The notes under the pieces are model-generated. The model was not told the origin of the DNA. It made no database searches and saw nothing but the letters and a program-made list of their open reading frames with translations. DNA of 33,104 nucleotides, from the NCBI GenBank assembly GCA_938073895.1, contig CALJFB010000019.1, positions 1 to 33,104 on the forward strand, written 5' to 3'. The DNA is from an uncultured Flavobacteriaceae bacterium. Lineage in GTDB: Bacteria > Bacteroidota > Bacteroidia > Flavobacteriales > Flavobacteriaceae. Positions 1 to 8,419 of the stretch are shown in pieces. The number at the start of each line of letters is the position of its first letter. Position 1 is the stretch's first letter. The translations under genes and the position numbers were made by a program.

Positions 1-915
1 TTCTGTTGTCGTACTTGGACAGACGCCTAACGTAGTGTATGTTACTGTATAAGTTACTTGAGGTAAACCATTTGTGATTGCTCCTGTAGCTGTGTCTAAA
101 ACTGATCCATCTGCTAAATCTGGATTAAAAGCAAAAACACCGCCTGAAGCTCCTGTAATTACAGCTGTTCCTCCATCGCATGTTGGTGTATATGAAAACG
201 TAGAATCGTCTTGAGGTAATACGGTTAAAGTTTCAGTAGTATTAACAGGACAAGCTCCGGTTGTGGTATATTGAATGGTATATGCTGTATTTGACGTTCC
301 TTGAGTTATAGTTCCTGTTAATGGATCAATAATTGCTACATCTCCAGCTACTGGAGCAGGATTAAAACTAAAAACACCGCCTGTATCTCCTGTAATTGTG
401 GCTGTTGCTCCATCACATGTTGGTGTTGTTGTAAAACTAGCATCTTCTAGTGCTAAAACGGTTACACTAACATTTGTATTTGAAGGACAAGGACCTGAAA
501 TTGTATAATCTACATTATATGATGTGCCTTGCGTTCCGTTAGTTATAGTTCCTGTTACTGAATCTATAACAGCTAAATCTCCTACTGCTGGTAATGGGTC
601 AAAACTAAAAACACCACCGGTATCTCCTGTAATTGTAGCTGTTGCTCCATCACACGTCGGAGTTAAATTAAAAGTAGCACTAAAAGTTTCTAATGTTGTA
701 AATGTTATTGGTGTTGAAGAACTACAACTTGAAGCATTAGCATATTCAATAGTATAAGAAGTATTAGATGCTGCATTTGTCACATCACCTGAAGTGGCAT
801 TTATAGTTGCAGTGTCTCCAGCTACTGGAGCAGGATTAAAACTAAAAGTTCCTCCAGTATCTCCTAAAATAGTTACAGTTCCTCCACCGCAAGTTGGTGT
901 TACATCAAATGCACT
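1..915 (-). repeat. Tandem 237-bp coding repeats in the adhesin (four units visible)
   Basis: Four consecutive units lie inside the adhesin frame. The cysteine codon of the TPTC motif in each sits at 889-891, 652-654, 415-417 and 178-180, a spacing of exactly 237 bp (79 codons) three times over. Each unit carries the pattern TPTC, ITGDTGG, FSFNP, a Thr/Gly-rich turn, YTI-YT and a second Cys. A 33-bp stretch is identical between units 1 and 3 (815-847 and 341-373), while units 2 and 3 share a 35-bp stretch with one mismatch (620-654 and 383-417). The array continues past the left edge. Confidence 0.9.
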
Positions 916-2799
916 ATTAAAGATAGCACCAACAATAACAGAATCAGATTCATTTAACACTAAAGTACAACCAGATGCAGGTGCAATATTATTATCAATT
1001 AATGTTAAGTTAAGTGTTTGATTCATAGTTACTGCTGGTAAAGTAACTATGGAACTTCCTGACGCATCTAACGCAATAGTCTGATTGGGTCCTCCATTAA
1101 CATTATATGTTATTGTTGTATTAGGCGTACCAACTATGTTAAACACTGCATCATCACCAACACAAATTGGTGTGTTAACAGCTGTTACTGTTGCTACTAA
1201 TTCTTCATCTAAAGTTATACAAACTTGCTCGATGTACTCGCAACCAAAATCATCTAAAACTTTATAATCATAACAATGAACACCTTCTGTTGCTGGTTCA
1301 ACGGTAATATCTATACCTCCATTGCTATTTGTGGAACTTGATGTTACATCAGGATAAGCATCGAATGCTGGTGTAGACAAGTCTGAATCCCAACCTTGGT
1401 CTAATATTGTAGGTGTGAAAGATAATTCTGGTGGTAAAAATGACGATGCAAAATCAATAGACCATCCAAAAATAGTTCCATCATCTGAACCAATATTATC
1501 TACAATAGTTAATTGCCAAGTTCCATTTAAACCAGAACCAATTAAAGTATTAAAACTTCCTGAAGGCGCAAAATCTCCAGCAGGAATAGTTACATTTCCT
1601 GCTGGGTAATTTGTCCATACATCAGTAGCGGAAGGCGTAAAACAATACACTAAACCTGTTCCTGGAACACCGTTGCTGGCTTGGTCTGGATTACCTAAAT
1701 TCTGACTTGAGCCACCTTCATCATGAAGTATGATAACTTCCCCTGTAGGACTTGTAACAAAAACATCTAAATCACCGATATAAGAATGCTCTATATCAAT
1801 ACAAATATTAACAATATCGTTTAATGTAGATATTGTATCAGTCGAATCATAACAATCTACTTCGAAAGTAGAAACAAATGGCGTACTTAATGTATCTGGC
1901 AATGCTATTGTTTGACCATTTACAGGATCACATATTGTTTCAAATAGAACAGGAGTAACAACTCCTGATATAGTTGTTGATTCACCAAAGCATAAAGCAC
2001 TATCTGTAGCTTCTGTACCTGTAAAATCTGGTGTTGTGGAAATCTGTATAATCTGATTAATTAAATTATTATTTGTACAACCTAATGGGTTAATATCGGT
2101 GTTAGCATCTCTAATATCAAGATTAACAACATAAATACCTGGTGCTGCATAAGTATGCGTAACGCTTTCTCCAATTGCTGTATTACCATCTCCAAGATCC
2201 CATGTGTACGTTGCTCCAGCACCATTACCTGAAAAAACACCACTTCCATTAAGCGTAATGTCTTCTCCAACACATGCGCGAATAAATCCATTTGGATTAG
2301 GTTGGGGATTATATCCATCAACTTGATTAATAGAAAAACTGTCAAATTGAGATACAATAGATTGGCATGGCGTTAGACAAGAAATATTTGCTTCCCAACC
2401 CACAGTATTACCTACACCATCCGAAACAAAAGTAATTGTTAAACACCCTGAAGGGTTTGTGTCTATTAAAGCTTGAATTGTACCTGGTGAATTAGCTGGG
2501 CCACCAGAAAAAGGACCAAAAGGAACTGCCGTGGCGTCTGGACCGTTAAATATATCAAGAATATCTGCAGCTTGTTGTGTACTAAATGTTGTAAAATCTA
2601 ACTGAATAACATCTCCAGGTACATCTGGACAAATAGTTAATGTAAAATTTTCATTATCCATGTATCCTCCGGTAGTTCCTCCTGAATCAGAAAAAACACC
2701 AGAACATTGGTTAAACGTACCATTTTGCATTGCAATGTCTTGCGCAAAAGAAAAGTGAACCGCTAAAAAACTAAATATAATTAATGTAAAATTTTTCAT
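1..2799 (-). CDS. Giant secreted adhesin-like repeat protein, N-terminal 933 codons (partial)
   Basis: One open frame runs from ATG at 2799-2797 to the window edge (933 codons, no stop), so the C terminus lies outside. Residues 1-20 are a signal peptide (MKNFTLIIFSFLAVHFSFAQ). Residues about 21-143 resemble a CUB domain. Residues about 150-240 form a PKD domain with the motif YTWDLGDG near residue 200. Residues about 286-452 resemble a subtilisin/kexin P domain (IEHSYIGDLDVFVTSPTGE, then GTWQLTIVDN and GWSIDF). From residue about 628 there are 79-residue tandem Ig-like repeats, each with a TPTCDG motif. In Flavobacteriaceae such proteins normally end in a type IX secretion/gliding C-terminal domain; that is inferred, not seen. 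It follows the 157-aa secreted protein by 4 nt, so the two are probably co-transcribed. The likely role is a surface or secreted adhesin; the ligand is unknown. No catalytic motif was seen. Confidence 0.85.
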   Translation of the reverse strand, partial: MKNFTLIIFSFLAVHFSFAQDIAMQNGTFNQCSGVFSDSGGTTGGYMDNENFTLTICPDVPGDVIQLDFTTFSTQQAADILDIFNGPDATAVPFGPFSGGPANSPGTIQALIDTNPSGCLTITFVSDGVGNTVGWEANISCLTPCQSIVSQFDSFSINQVDGYNPQPNPNGFIRACVGEDITLNGSGVFSGNGAGATYTWDLGDGNTAIGESVTHTYAAPGIYVVNLDIRDANTDINPLGCTNNNLINQIIQISTTPDFTGTEATDSALCFGESTTISGVVTPVLFETICDPVNGQTIALPDTLSTPFVSTFEVDCYDSTDTISTLNDIVNICIDIEHSYIGDLDVFVTSPTGEVIILHDEGGSSQNLGNPDQASNGVPGTGLVYCFTPSATDVWTNYPAGNVTIPAGDFAPSGSFNTLIGSGLNGTWQLTIVDNIGSDDGTIFGWSIDFASSFLPPELSFTPTILDQGWDSDLSTPAFDAYPDVTSSSTNSNGGIDITVEPATEGVHCYDYKVLDDFGCEYIEQVCITLDEELVATVTAVNTPICVGDDAVFNIVGTPNTTITYNVNGGPNQTIALDASGSSIVTLPAVTMNQTLNLTLIDNNIAPASGCTLVLNESDSVIVGAIFNSAFDVTPTCGGGTVTILGDTGGTFSFNPAPVAGDTATINATSGDVTNAASNTSYTIEYANASSCSSSTPITFTTLETFSATFNLTPTCDGATATITGDTGGVFSFDPLPAVGDLAVIDSVTGTITNGTQGTSYNVDYTISGPCPSNTNVSVTVLALEDASFTTTPTCDGATATITGDTGGVFSFNPAPVAGDVAIIDPLTGTITQGTSNTAYTIQYTTTGACPVNTTETLTVLPQDDSTFSYTPTCDGGTAVITGASGGVFAFNPDLADGSVLDTATGAITNGLPQVTYTVTYTTLGVCPSTTTE

Positions 2800-2803
2800 A
2801 AAA

Positions 2804-3277
2804 TTATTTTTTGTGAGCAAGCGGCTTAATTATTAAAAAATGGTTTGTATTATTTATTCTGTAAATATGTTTTCCTTTTGCACCAAAAAACGGTAAATCA
2901 TATTTCAAGGCATTAAAAGTATCCTCATTATATAATGTATCTCTTTCTAAACTAGTATTATAAGCTGTAAACATTGGAACATCATTAAGGTTTTCATACT
3001 TCATTCCTGTAATATTTTGAATAAATTTTACCTCTATCCTATTTCTTAATAAATGCTTCATAGCCCTTAATCTATTTGGACTATTTAAGATATATTGATC
3101 TAACTTATCATTAAAAACCTCTAATAAAAAAGCAGATTCTTTTTGTGTTAAATTTGCATCTACATTACTAGGAATTATAACAGGTTGAGTAATACTCTTA
3201 GTGTTTGATTGTCCATGTAAGGTTACAGAAACTGTACTTGCAAGCAAAAAAAACATTATTAATAATTTATCTTTCAT
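2804..3277 (-). CDS. Secreted protein of unknown function, 157 aa
   Basis: The protein begins with a clear signal peptide (MKDKLLIMFFLLASTVSVTLHGQ, cleavage likely near residue 22). The mature part of about 135 residues has a charged helical stretch around residues 45-85 and a C terminus rich in aromatic and basic residues. I recognise no domain family. Its stop codon is at 2804-2806 and the adhesin start is at 2799, so the two genes almost certainly form one transcript with this one first. This suggests a job in export, anchoring or processing of the adhesin, or co-regulation with it, but nothing in the sequence proves that. It is divergent from folE across a 148-bp gap. The gene is a confident call by its signal peptide, its frame and its spacing; the function is unknown. 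Confidence 0.8.
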   Translation of the reverse strand: MKDKLLIMFFLLASTVSVTLHGQSNTKSITQPVIIPSNVDANLTQKESAFLLEVFNDKLDQYILNSPNRLRAMKHLLRNRIEVKFIQNITGMKYENLNDVPMFTAYNTSLERDTLYNEDTFNALKYDLPFFGAKGKHIYRINNTNHFLIIKPLAHKK

Positions 3278-3392
3278 AGTGTAATAAGGTTGAATAATTC
3301 GTAAATCTATAAAAATTATAACAATTTTATGTTAAAATAACTAAAATTCGTACAAATTTCGCAATCTTAATGCATTAGAAAATCGATTTACC

Positions 3393-3400
3393 TATCTTTA
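3393..3400 (+). promoter_or_regulatory. Possible folE -7 box (TATCTTTA)
   Basis: TATCTTTA differs at one position from the Bacteroidota consensus TAnnTTTG and ends 25 nt before the folE ATG, inside the 148-bp divergent gap. No clear TTG -33 element is present at the expected distance, so this is tentative. I found no matching box for the divergent minus-strand gene. Confidence 0.35.
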
Positions 3401-3425
3401 CAAACTAATTTTTTAGCATTAAATA

Positions 3426-4100
3426 ATGACGAAATTTACGACTGAGCAAACTGACGACATAGGTGATAACCACGTTGGAACTTCTTCTGATACACCTTTA
3501 AGAGCTGATGCTTTTAATATGTCTGATTCTGACAAAATAGAATCAATAAAAAAAGACGTTACAAGCATCCTTAACACTTTAGGTCTAGACTTAACAGACG
3601 ACAGTTTAAAAGGCACACCAAATCGTGTAGCAAAAATGTTTGTTAATGAAATTTTTGGAGGCTTAAACCCTACAAAAAAACCAAGCGCTTCTGTATTTGA
3701 TAACAAGTACAAATACGGCGAAATGTTAGTGGAAAAAAACATTACAGTTTACTCTACTTGCGAACACCATTTGCTTCCAATTGTTGGTCGTGCACACGTA
3801 GCTTACATTTCTAACGGAACCGTTGTAGGGCTATCAAAAATGAATAGAATTGTAGATTTCTTTTCAAAAAGACCTCAAGTTCAAGAGCGTTTAACTATTC
3901 AAGTCGTTAAAGAACTTAAAAAAGTTCTAGGAACAGAAGACGTTGCTTGTGTTATAGATGCTAAACATTTATGTGTAAATTCTCGTGGTATTAGAGATAT
4001 TGAGAGCAGCACAGTAACCTCAGAATTTGGTGGTAAATTTCAAGAAAAGGACACAAAACGTGAATTCTTGGACTACATCAATATGGATACCAACTTCTAA
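3426..4100 (+). CDS. folE: GTP cyclohydrolase I
   Basis: This cytoplasmic enzyme converts GTP to 7,8-dihydroneopterin triphosphate, the first step towards folate, tetrahydropterins and, via QueD, deazaguanines. The protein has 224 residues. The zinc site is intact: Cys112 and His115 in CEHHLLP and Cys183 in HLCVNSRG; His114 matches the catalytic histidine of the family. The blocks GLSKMNRIVDFFSKRPQVQE and TVTSEFGG are typical. Residues 1-33 are a variable N-terminal extension, usual for the family. The start is the first ATG of the frame. The cysS gene follows after 31 nt, so folE probably heads a folE-cysS-yidD unit. The queE gene of the same window also depends on the FolE product through the deazaguanine pathway. 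Confidence 0.97.
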   Translation: MTKFTTEQTDDIGDNHVGTSSDTPLRADAFNMSDSDKIESIKKDVTSILNTLGLDLTDDSLKGTPNRVAKMFVNEIFGGLNPTKKPSASVFDNKYKYGEMLVEKNITVYSTCEHHLLPIVGRAHVAYISNGTVVGLSKMNRIVDFFSKRPQVQERLTIQVVKELKKVLGTEDVACVIDAKHLCVNSRGIRDIESSTVTSEFGGKFQEKDTKREFLDYINMDTNF

Positions 4101-4131
4101 CCAATTACATTAACAATCTAGTATTTTACAC

Positions 4132-5613
4132 ATGCAACTTTACAAACAGCATACTATAAAAATTTACAATTCGCTTACTGGCGAAAAAGAGCTTTTTACA
4201 CCAATTAACCAAGATTATATTGGAATGTATGTTTGTGGACCTACAGTATATAGTAACGTACACTTAGGAAATGTAAGAACATTTATGTCTTTTGACATGA
4301 TTTTTAGATACTTTAAGCATTTAGGCTACAAAGTACGCTATGTTAGAAACATTACCGATGCAGGACATTTGGAAAACGATGCAGATGTTGGCGAAGATAA
4401 AATCACTAAAAAAGCACGTTTAGAACAAATTGAACCTATGGAAGTTGTACAACGTTACACTGTAGATTTCCATAACATATTAAACACCTTCAATTTTCTA
4501 CCGCCAAGTATAGAACCAACTGCAACCGGACACATTATTGAACAAATAGAACTAATTAAAACCATTATAGACAATGGTTTTGGCTACCAAGTTAATGGAT
4601 CTGTATATTTTGATGTTCATAAATACAATAAAACCAATAATTACGGGATTCTAAGCAAACGTAAGCTTGAAGACTTAATTCATAATACAAGAGAATTAGA
4701 CGGACAATCCGACAAACGAAATCCACAAGATTTTGCACTCTGGAAAAAAGCAGAACCAACTCACATTATGCGTTGGCCTAGTCCTTGGAGCGATGGATTT
4801 CCTGGATGGCATTTAGAATGTACCGCAATGAGTACAAAATATCTAGGCGAACAATTTGATATTCATGGTGGTGGAATGGACTTAAAATTTCCACATCACG
4901 AATGCGAGATTGCTCAAAACCAAGCAGCTCTTGGAAAAGCGCCCGTTAATTACTGGATGCATGCCAATATGCTTGAGCTTAACGGTGCAAGAATGTCTAA
5001 ATCTACAGGAAACATTATTAATCCTAATGAATTGCTTTCTGGTAAAAACGATAAAATGAGTCAGGCTTTTAGTCCTAGCGCCATTCGCTTCTTTATGATG
5101 CAATCATCTTACCGAAGTGTTTTAGACCTAACTAACGATGGATTATTAGCCTCAGAAAAAGGCTTTAATCGTTTAATGGAAGCTATAAAATTATTACAAA
5201 ATAGCCCAACTTCAAAAACATCAACATTTAATGTTCAAGAATGGACTCAGAAATGTTATGATGCTATGAACGACGATTTTAATACCCCAATTTTAATTGC
5301 ACATTTATTCGAAGCTGTAAAAATTATAAATGGTTTAAAAGAACAAAAATCGACTTTAACCTTAGAAGATTTAGAACTTTTAAAACACACCTTAAATGCA
5401 TTTGTCTTTGATGTTTTAGGACTTCAAACCGAAGGACAAAACCAAGAAAAAGGTGCAAGTAAATTAAACGGAACTGTAGAGTTATTAATCCAGTTACGTC
5501 AAGAAGCACGAGCCAATAAAAACTGGGCTTTATCAGACCAAATTAGAGATCAATTATTAGAATTAGGCATAAAGCTTAACGATGGTAAAGACGGCACAAC
5601 ATTCAATATATAA
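4132..5613 (+). CDS. cysS: Cysteine--tRNA ligase
   Basis: The enzyme charges tRNA-Cys with cysteine in the cytoplasm. At 493 residues the length is normal for bacterial class I CysRS. The HIGH signature appears as HLGN at residues 44-47, directly after CGPTVY with zinc ligand Cys35. The KMSKS loop appears as MSKS at residues 288-291 within ARMSKSTGN. The remaining zinc ligands are expected in HLECTAM (about residue 230) and HHECE (about 255). The C-terminal part (about 360-493) is the helical anticodon-stem-binding region. It sits 31 nt after folE and 16 nt before the chosen yidD start, consistent with one operon. Nothing looks unusual in sequence or codon use. Confidence 0.98.
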   Translation: MQLYKQHTIKIYNSLTGEKELFTPINQDYIGMYVCGPTVYSNVHLGNVRTFMSFDMIFRYFKHLGYKVRYVRNITDAGHLENDADVGEDKITKKARLEQIEPMEVVQRYTVDFHNILNTFNFLPPSIEPTATGHIIEQIELIKTIIDNGFGYQVNGSVYFDVHKYNKTNNYGILSKRKLEDLIHNTRELDGQSDKRNPQDFALWKKAEPTHIMRWPSPWSDGFPGWHLECTAMSTKYLGEQFDIHGGGMDLKFPHHECEIAQNQAALGKAPVNYWMHANMLELNGARMSKSTGNIINPNELLSGKNDKMSQAFSPSAIRFFMMQSSYRSVLDLTNDGLLASEKGFNRLMEAIKLLQNSPTSKTSTFNVQEWTQKCYDAMNDDFNTPILIAHLFEAVKIINGLKEQKSTLTLEDLELLKHTLNAFVFDVLGLQTEGQNQEKGASKLNGTVELLIQLRQEARANKNWALSDQIRDQLLELGIKLNDGKDGTTFNI

Positions 5614-5629
5614 ATCAAAGGCGTACGTT

Positions 5630-5851
5630 ATGAAAAAACTACTAATTGCGCCTTTTTTATTTATTATAAAAATCTACAAAACATTTATTTCACCATTTAC
5701 ACCAGCAACGTGTAGATACCAACCAACCTGTTCTAGCTACACTAAAGAAGCCTTAGAAAAACACGGTTTACTAAAAGGCAGCTTGCTTGGGTTAAAACGC
5801 ATTTTAAGCTGTCATCCTTGGGGAAAATCTGGCTACGATCCAGTTCCCTAA
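5630..5851 (+). CDS. yidD: Membrane protein insertion efficiency factor YidD
   Basis: YidD is a small membrane-associated protein that helps YidC insert inner-membrane proteins. The frame is open further upstream into cysS, but the family begins at the short amphipathic segment [17 protein letters not shown], so I place the start at ATG 5630. This gives 73 residues, normal for the family, and a 16-nt gap to cysS. Hallmarks are [18 protein letters not shown] with two cysteines (28 and 34), a KHG motif, and the C-terminal [13 protein letters not shown]. In many bacteria yidD lies with rnpA and yidC; here it follows cysS and precedes lgt, so the neighbourhood is still about membrane and envelope protein handling. 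Confidence 0.95.
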   Translation: MKKLLIAPFLFIIKIYKTFISPFTPATCRYQPTCSSYTKEALEKHGLLKGSLLGLKRILSCHPWGKSGYDPVP

Positions 5852-5928
5852 AATCTCTACACAAACAGAAAACTTAAAAAAAGCTATTTTAAGCCTTTAA
5901 CAGAAATAATAATAAAACTCACTTTTAT

Positions 5929-6112
5929 GGCGTTCCTTTTAGCCTTTTCACAAAGCAAAAAAGCTTTGCAAAAACACTAAAAGTCAGGCTATCCATTATA
6001 TCTTTTTTTAAGCATAATTTAACTTTAGCATCTTTTCTAGAAACAGCTTTTTAATCCATTAGCAACTTCTAAAACTAATGTAAAAAAAGGATGCCATTTC
6101 TATCCTTAACGC
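5929..6112 (-). repeat. Structured intergenic element, copy A (candidate structured RNA or repeat)
   Basis: This element lies in the 351-bp gap between yidD and lgt. Plus-strand pairings: an outer closing helix GCGTT (5930-5934) with AACGC (6108-6112); CTTTTAG (5936-5942) with CTAAAAG (5977-5983), enclosing a GCAAA/TTTGC hairpin; and GGC-T-ATCC (5987-5994) with GGATGCC (6089-6095). An alternative hairpin AAGGAT (6087-6092)/ATCCTT (6102-6107) excludes the last pairing. Read on the minus strand, it shares ordered blocks with copy B at 10349-10436: GAT-GAA-ATGG, ATCCTTTTTT, AAAAAAGAT, and TAATG followed by AGC. From memory it resembles a repeat common in Flavobacteria, perhaps the Flavo-1 RNA motif; I could not check this. 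The rest of the gap is AT-rich with no gene. Confidence 0.55.
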
Positions 6113-6202
6113 AACAAAATAAAGAGCTTTAGTTAAAACATTAAAAATTCACTTTTTAAAAACTTAAGATATAGTATATTTACAACACATAAAAAAACAA
6201 GT

Positions 6203-7135
6203 ATGCACTTATTAACTTTCGATTGGAATCCAACAACAGGAATAGATATTATAGGAAATTTTAAAATTCACTTCTACAGCTTAATGTGGATTGTTGCCTT
6301 TTTAATAGGCTACAGAATTATGAAATACATTTTTAAACGCGAAAACGTAGCCGAAGAAAATCTAGACCCATTATTTATGTACACGGTTTTAGCTACAATG
6401 CTAGGTGCACGTTTGGGACACGTAATATTTTACCAAACCGAACTTATTTTTCAAGATCCATTAAGTGTTATTCTACCATTTAAATTTGTTGGCGGATTCG
6501 AGTTTACAGGATTTCAAGGATTAGCAAGTCATGGCGCCGCAATTGGTATAATAGTAAGCATGTACTTATATCGTAAAAAATACAATTACAAATCGTTAAT
6601 TTGGATTTTAGACCGTATTGTAATTCCTGTTGCTTCTGGAGCTGTATTTATTAGAATGGGAAATTTTATAAACTCAGAAATTATTGGAAAAGTTACAGAT
6701 AGCAATTTAGGAGTTCGTTTTGTACAAGATTATTATAGTAAAAGAGCAATAGTTAGAGAAACTGGAATTACAGATTATAAAGAAGCTTATGCTGCAGTTA
6801 CTAATAATCCCAAATTTGTACATTTATTAGAGGCAATTCCTACAAGACATGCCGCTCAATTATACGAATCTTTCTGTTACATATTTGTATTTGCAATTCT
6901 GTGGTTTTTTTACAAAAAAACAAATAAAGGAAATCAACCAGGTTTCTTATTTGGACTATTTTTAGTATTACTTTGGACTGTAAGATTCTTTGTAGAATAT
7001 GTAAAAGAAGCACAAGTTGTTGGAAGAGAAGATTGGATTTTAGGTCTAAACACAGGACAAATATTAAGTATTCCTTTTATATTAATTGGCTTATATTTTA
7101 TGTTTAGTTACAAACCTAAAACAGCAACTAAGTAA
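6203..7135 (+). CDS. lgt: Prolipoprotein diacylglyceryl transferase
   Basis: Lgt is an inner-membrane enzyme that moves a diacylglyceryl group from phosphatidylglycerol to the lipobox cysteine of prolipoproteins, the first step of lipoprotein maturation. The 310-residue protein has about seven hydrophobic segments. The family signature is seen around residue 151 as RMGNFINSEIIG, with a conserved SHGAAIG segment near residue 113 and RHAAQLYES near residue 213 (family usually RHP-QLYE). A TATATTTA box (one mismatch to TAnnTTTG) lies about 26 nt upstream of the ATG and could be its own promoter, since the structured element separates lgt from yidD. A DUF192 lipoprotein gene, presumably one of its substrates, starts 1 nt after the lgt stop. 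Confidence 0.97.
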   Translation: MHLLTFDWNPTTGIDIIGNFKIHFYSLMWIVAFLIGYRIMKYIFKRENVAEENLDPLFMYTVLATMLGARLGHVIFYQTELIFQDPLSVILPFKFVGGFEFTGFQGLASHGAAIGIIVSMYLYRKKYNYKSLIWILDRIVIPVASGAVFIRMGNFINSEIIGKVTDSNLGVRFVQDYYSKRAIVRETGITDYKEAYAAVTNNPKFVHLLEAIPTRHAAQLYESFCYIFVFAILWFFYKKTNKGNQPGFLFGLFLVLLWTVRFFVEYVKEAQVVGREDWILGLNTGQILSIPFILIGLYFMFSYKPKTATK

Positions 7136-7136
7136 T

Positions 7137-7622
7137 ATGAAATCTTTAATTTACGGACTTATAATAATAAGTATTGGATTAGTGTCTTGCAAAAAAGACC
7201 AAAATAGAATTACCGTAAAAACAGAAGACATTACATTTACAAAAGAAGGCCAACTTAACATAATAAATAACTCTACAAAAAAAGTAATTGCAAAATTAGA
7301 TATAGAATTTGCAGAAACAGCATACGAAACTCAAACCGGTTTAATGTATAGAAATTCTATGGCACAAAATCAAGGTATGCTCTTTATTTTTAAAGACGAA
7401 AGACCTAGAAGTTTCTACATGAAAAACACACGTATTCCGTTAGATATTATTTACCTGGATACAAACAAAGAAATAGTAAGCTTCCAAGAAAACGCGCAAC
7501 CACTCAACAAAAATTCGCTACCTTCTAACAAAGCTGCTAAATACGTTTTAGAGGTAAATGCTGGTTTAGTAAAGCAATGGCAATTAAAAATTGGTAATTT
7601 TATAACGTTTACAAGACTTTAA
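7137..7622 (+). CDS. DUF192 lipoprotein
   Basis: The frame is open upstream inside lgt, but the credible start is ATG 7137, which leaves a 1-nt gap to the lgt stop and gives a lipoprotein signal peptide MKSLIYGLIIISIGLVSC with the lipidated Cys at residue 18. The mature protein (161 residues in total) carries the DUF192 fold, recognised by ETQTGLMYRNSMAQNQGMLF and FYMKNTRIPLDIIYLD. DUF192 proteins are small beta-rich proteins of unknown biochemical function, often exported. Its tight coupling to lgt means enzyme and lipoprotein are made together. The residues after the cysteine (KKDQ) contain no strong acidic run, so surface display cannot be judged. Confidence 0.92.
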   Translation: MKSLIYGLIIISIGLVSCKKDQNRITVKTEDITFTKEGQLNIINNSTKKVIAKLDIEFAETAYETQTGLMYRNSMAQNQGMLFIFKDERPRSFYMKNTRIPLDIIYLDTNKEIVSFQENAQPLNKNSLPSNKAAKYVLEVNAGLVKQWQLKIGNFITFTRL

Positions 7623-7813
7623 ATAAGTAGACAATTAAACGTTTACTTTTAAATGACGTATAATCTACACAAAAAACATTGAATTTATTAGGTCAATTAG
7701 CAACATCTAAACTTACAATAGTATTCTAATTTTCTATTTGGCTTTTATTCACTAATTTAGAAACTTACAACAGTTATAAATTCTATAGAAAAACCTATTA
7801 TTTTTAACATCAT

Positions 7814-8395
7814 TTGAGAAAAGCAACATTAAAAGATAAGCAATTAGTTTCAGAAATATTAGTTTCTGCGTTTTCGCCATTAGAAGAAAGTAGCGCTATA
7901 AATCTTGTAGTAAAACAAGATAAAAAAAGGATTAAAAGAATGTATGTTCTAATGGATTACCTATTTGAAATGGCAATGCTTTTTGGCGACATATATATTT
8001 CCGATAATGAAAAAGCGTGTTTATTATTAAAATATCCGCATAGAGAAAAAGTAACATTAAAAACCATTGTTTTAGATATAAAATTATCTTTTAAATGCAT
8101 TGGAATAGAACGTGTTTTTAGTGTTTTAAAAAGACAACATATAACTAATAAAAATGCCCCAAAAGAAAATTATATAAAACCTATGATTATGGGAGCAAAA
8201 AACGAAGCTATAGGAAAAGGAACTGCGGCGCGTTTAATAATTGAATTAAAACAAGATTTTAAGAACACTAAATTACCTATAATTATTAACGCTGCATCTA
8301 TAAAAAACGTACAGTTATATAAGAAATTTGGATTTAAATTAACCAAAACAGAAAATAACTTAGGATTTCCTGTTTATTATTTAAGAATGAATTAA
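7814..8395 (+). CDS. GNAT-like N-acetyltransferase, TTG start
   Basis: The start codon is TTG at 7814; a TAA in the same frame at 7805-7807 excludes extension, and the next ATG (7941) would delete the first strand and helix of the fold. The N terminus RKATLKDKQLVSEIL is the usual beta1-alpha1 of GNAT proteins. The acetyl-CoA loop is seen weakly near residues 136-141 (AIGKGTAARLI), and the C terminus has the common NVQLYKKFGFKLT segment (about 168-180). At 193 residues it is a normal single-domain size. The substrate is unknown. There is a 191-bp non-coding gap before it, and the propeller lipoprotein starts 24 nt after its stop, so the two may be co-transcribed. Confidence 0.8.
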   Translation: MRKATLKDKQLVSEILVSAFSPLEESSAINLVVKQDKKRIKRMYVLMDYLFEMAMLFGDIYISDNEKACLLLKYPHREKVTLKTIVLDIKLSFKCIGIERVFSVLKRQHITNKNAPKENYIKPMIMGAKNEAIGKGTAARLIIELKQDFKNTKLPIIINAASIKNVQLYKKFGFKLTKTENNLGFPVYYLRMN

Positions 8396-8419
8396 AGCTA
8401 CACTTAAAAACAATACGCT

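Noticed and set aside
1..915. Regular repeats that could suggest a CRISPR array
   Set aside because: Units are 237 bp, imperfect, and translate in one frame as protein repeats; there are no short identical repeats with unique spacers and no cas genes.
2082..2357. A 91-codon minus-strand ORF inside the adhesin
   Set aside because: It is out of frame with the 933-codon adhesin frame, which has a signal peptide and recognisable domains; this ORF is a shadow.
5582..5629. Upstream start for yidD inside cysS
   Set aside because: It would add a polar 16-residue N terminus not known in the family; ATG 5630 gives the normal size and a clean intergenic gap.
7086..7136. Upstream start for the DUF192 gene inside lgt
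   Set aside because: It would add 17 residues before a clear lipoprotein signal peptide and overlap lgt by 50 nt; ATG 7137 fits the lipobox distance.
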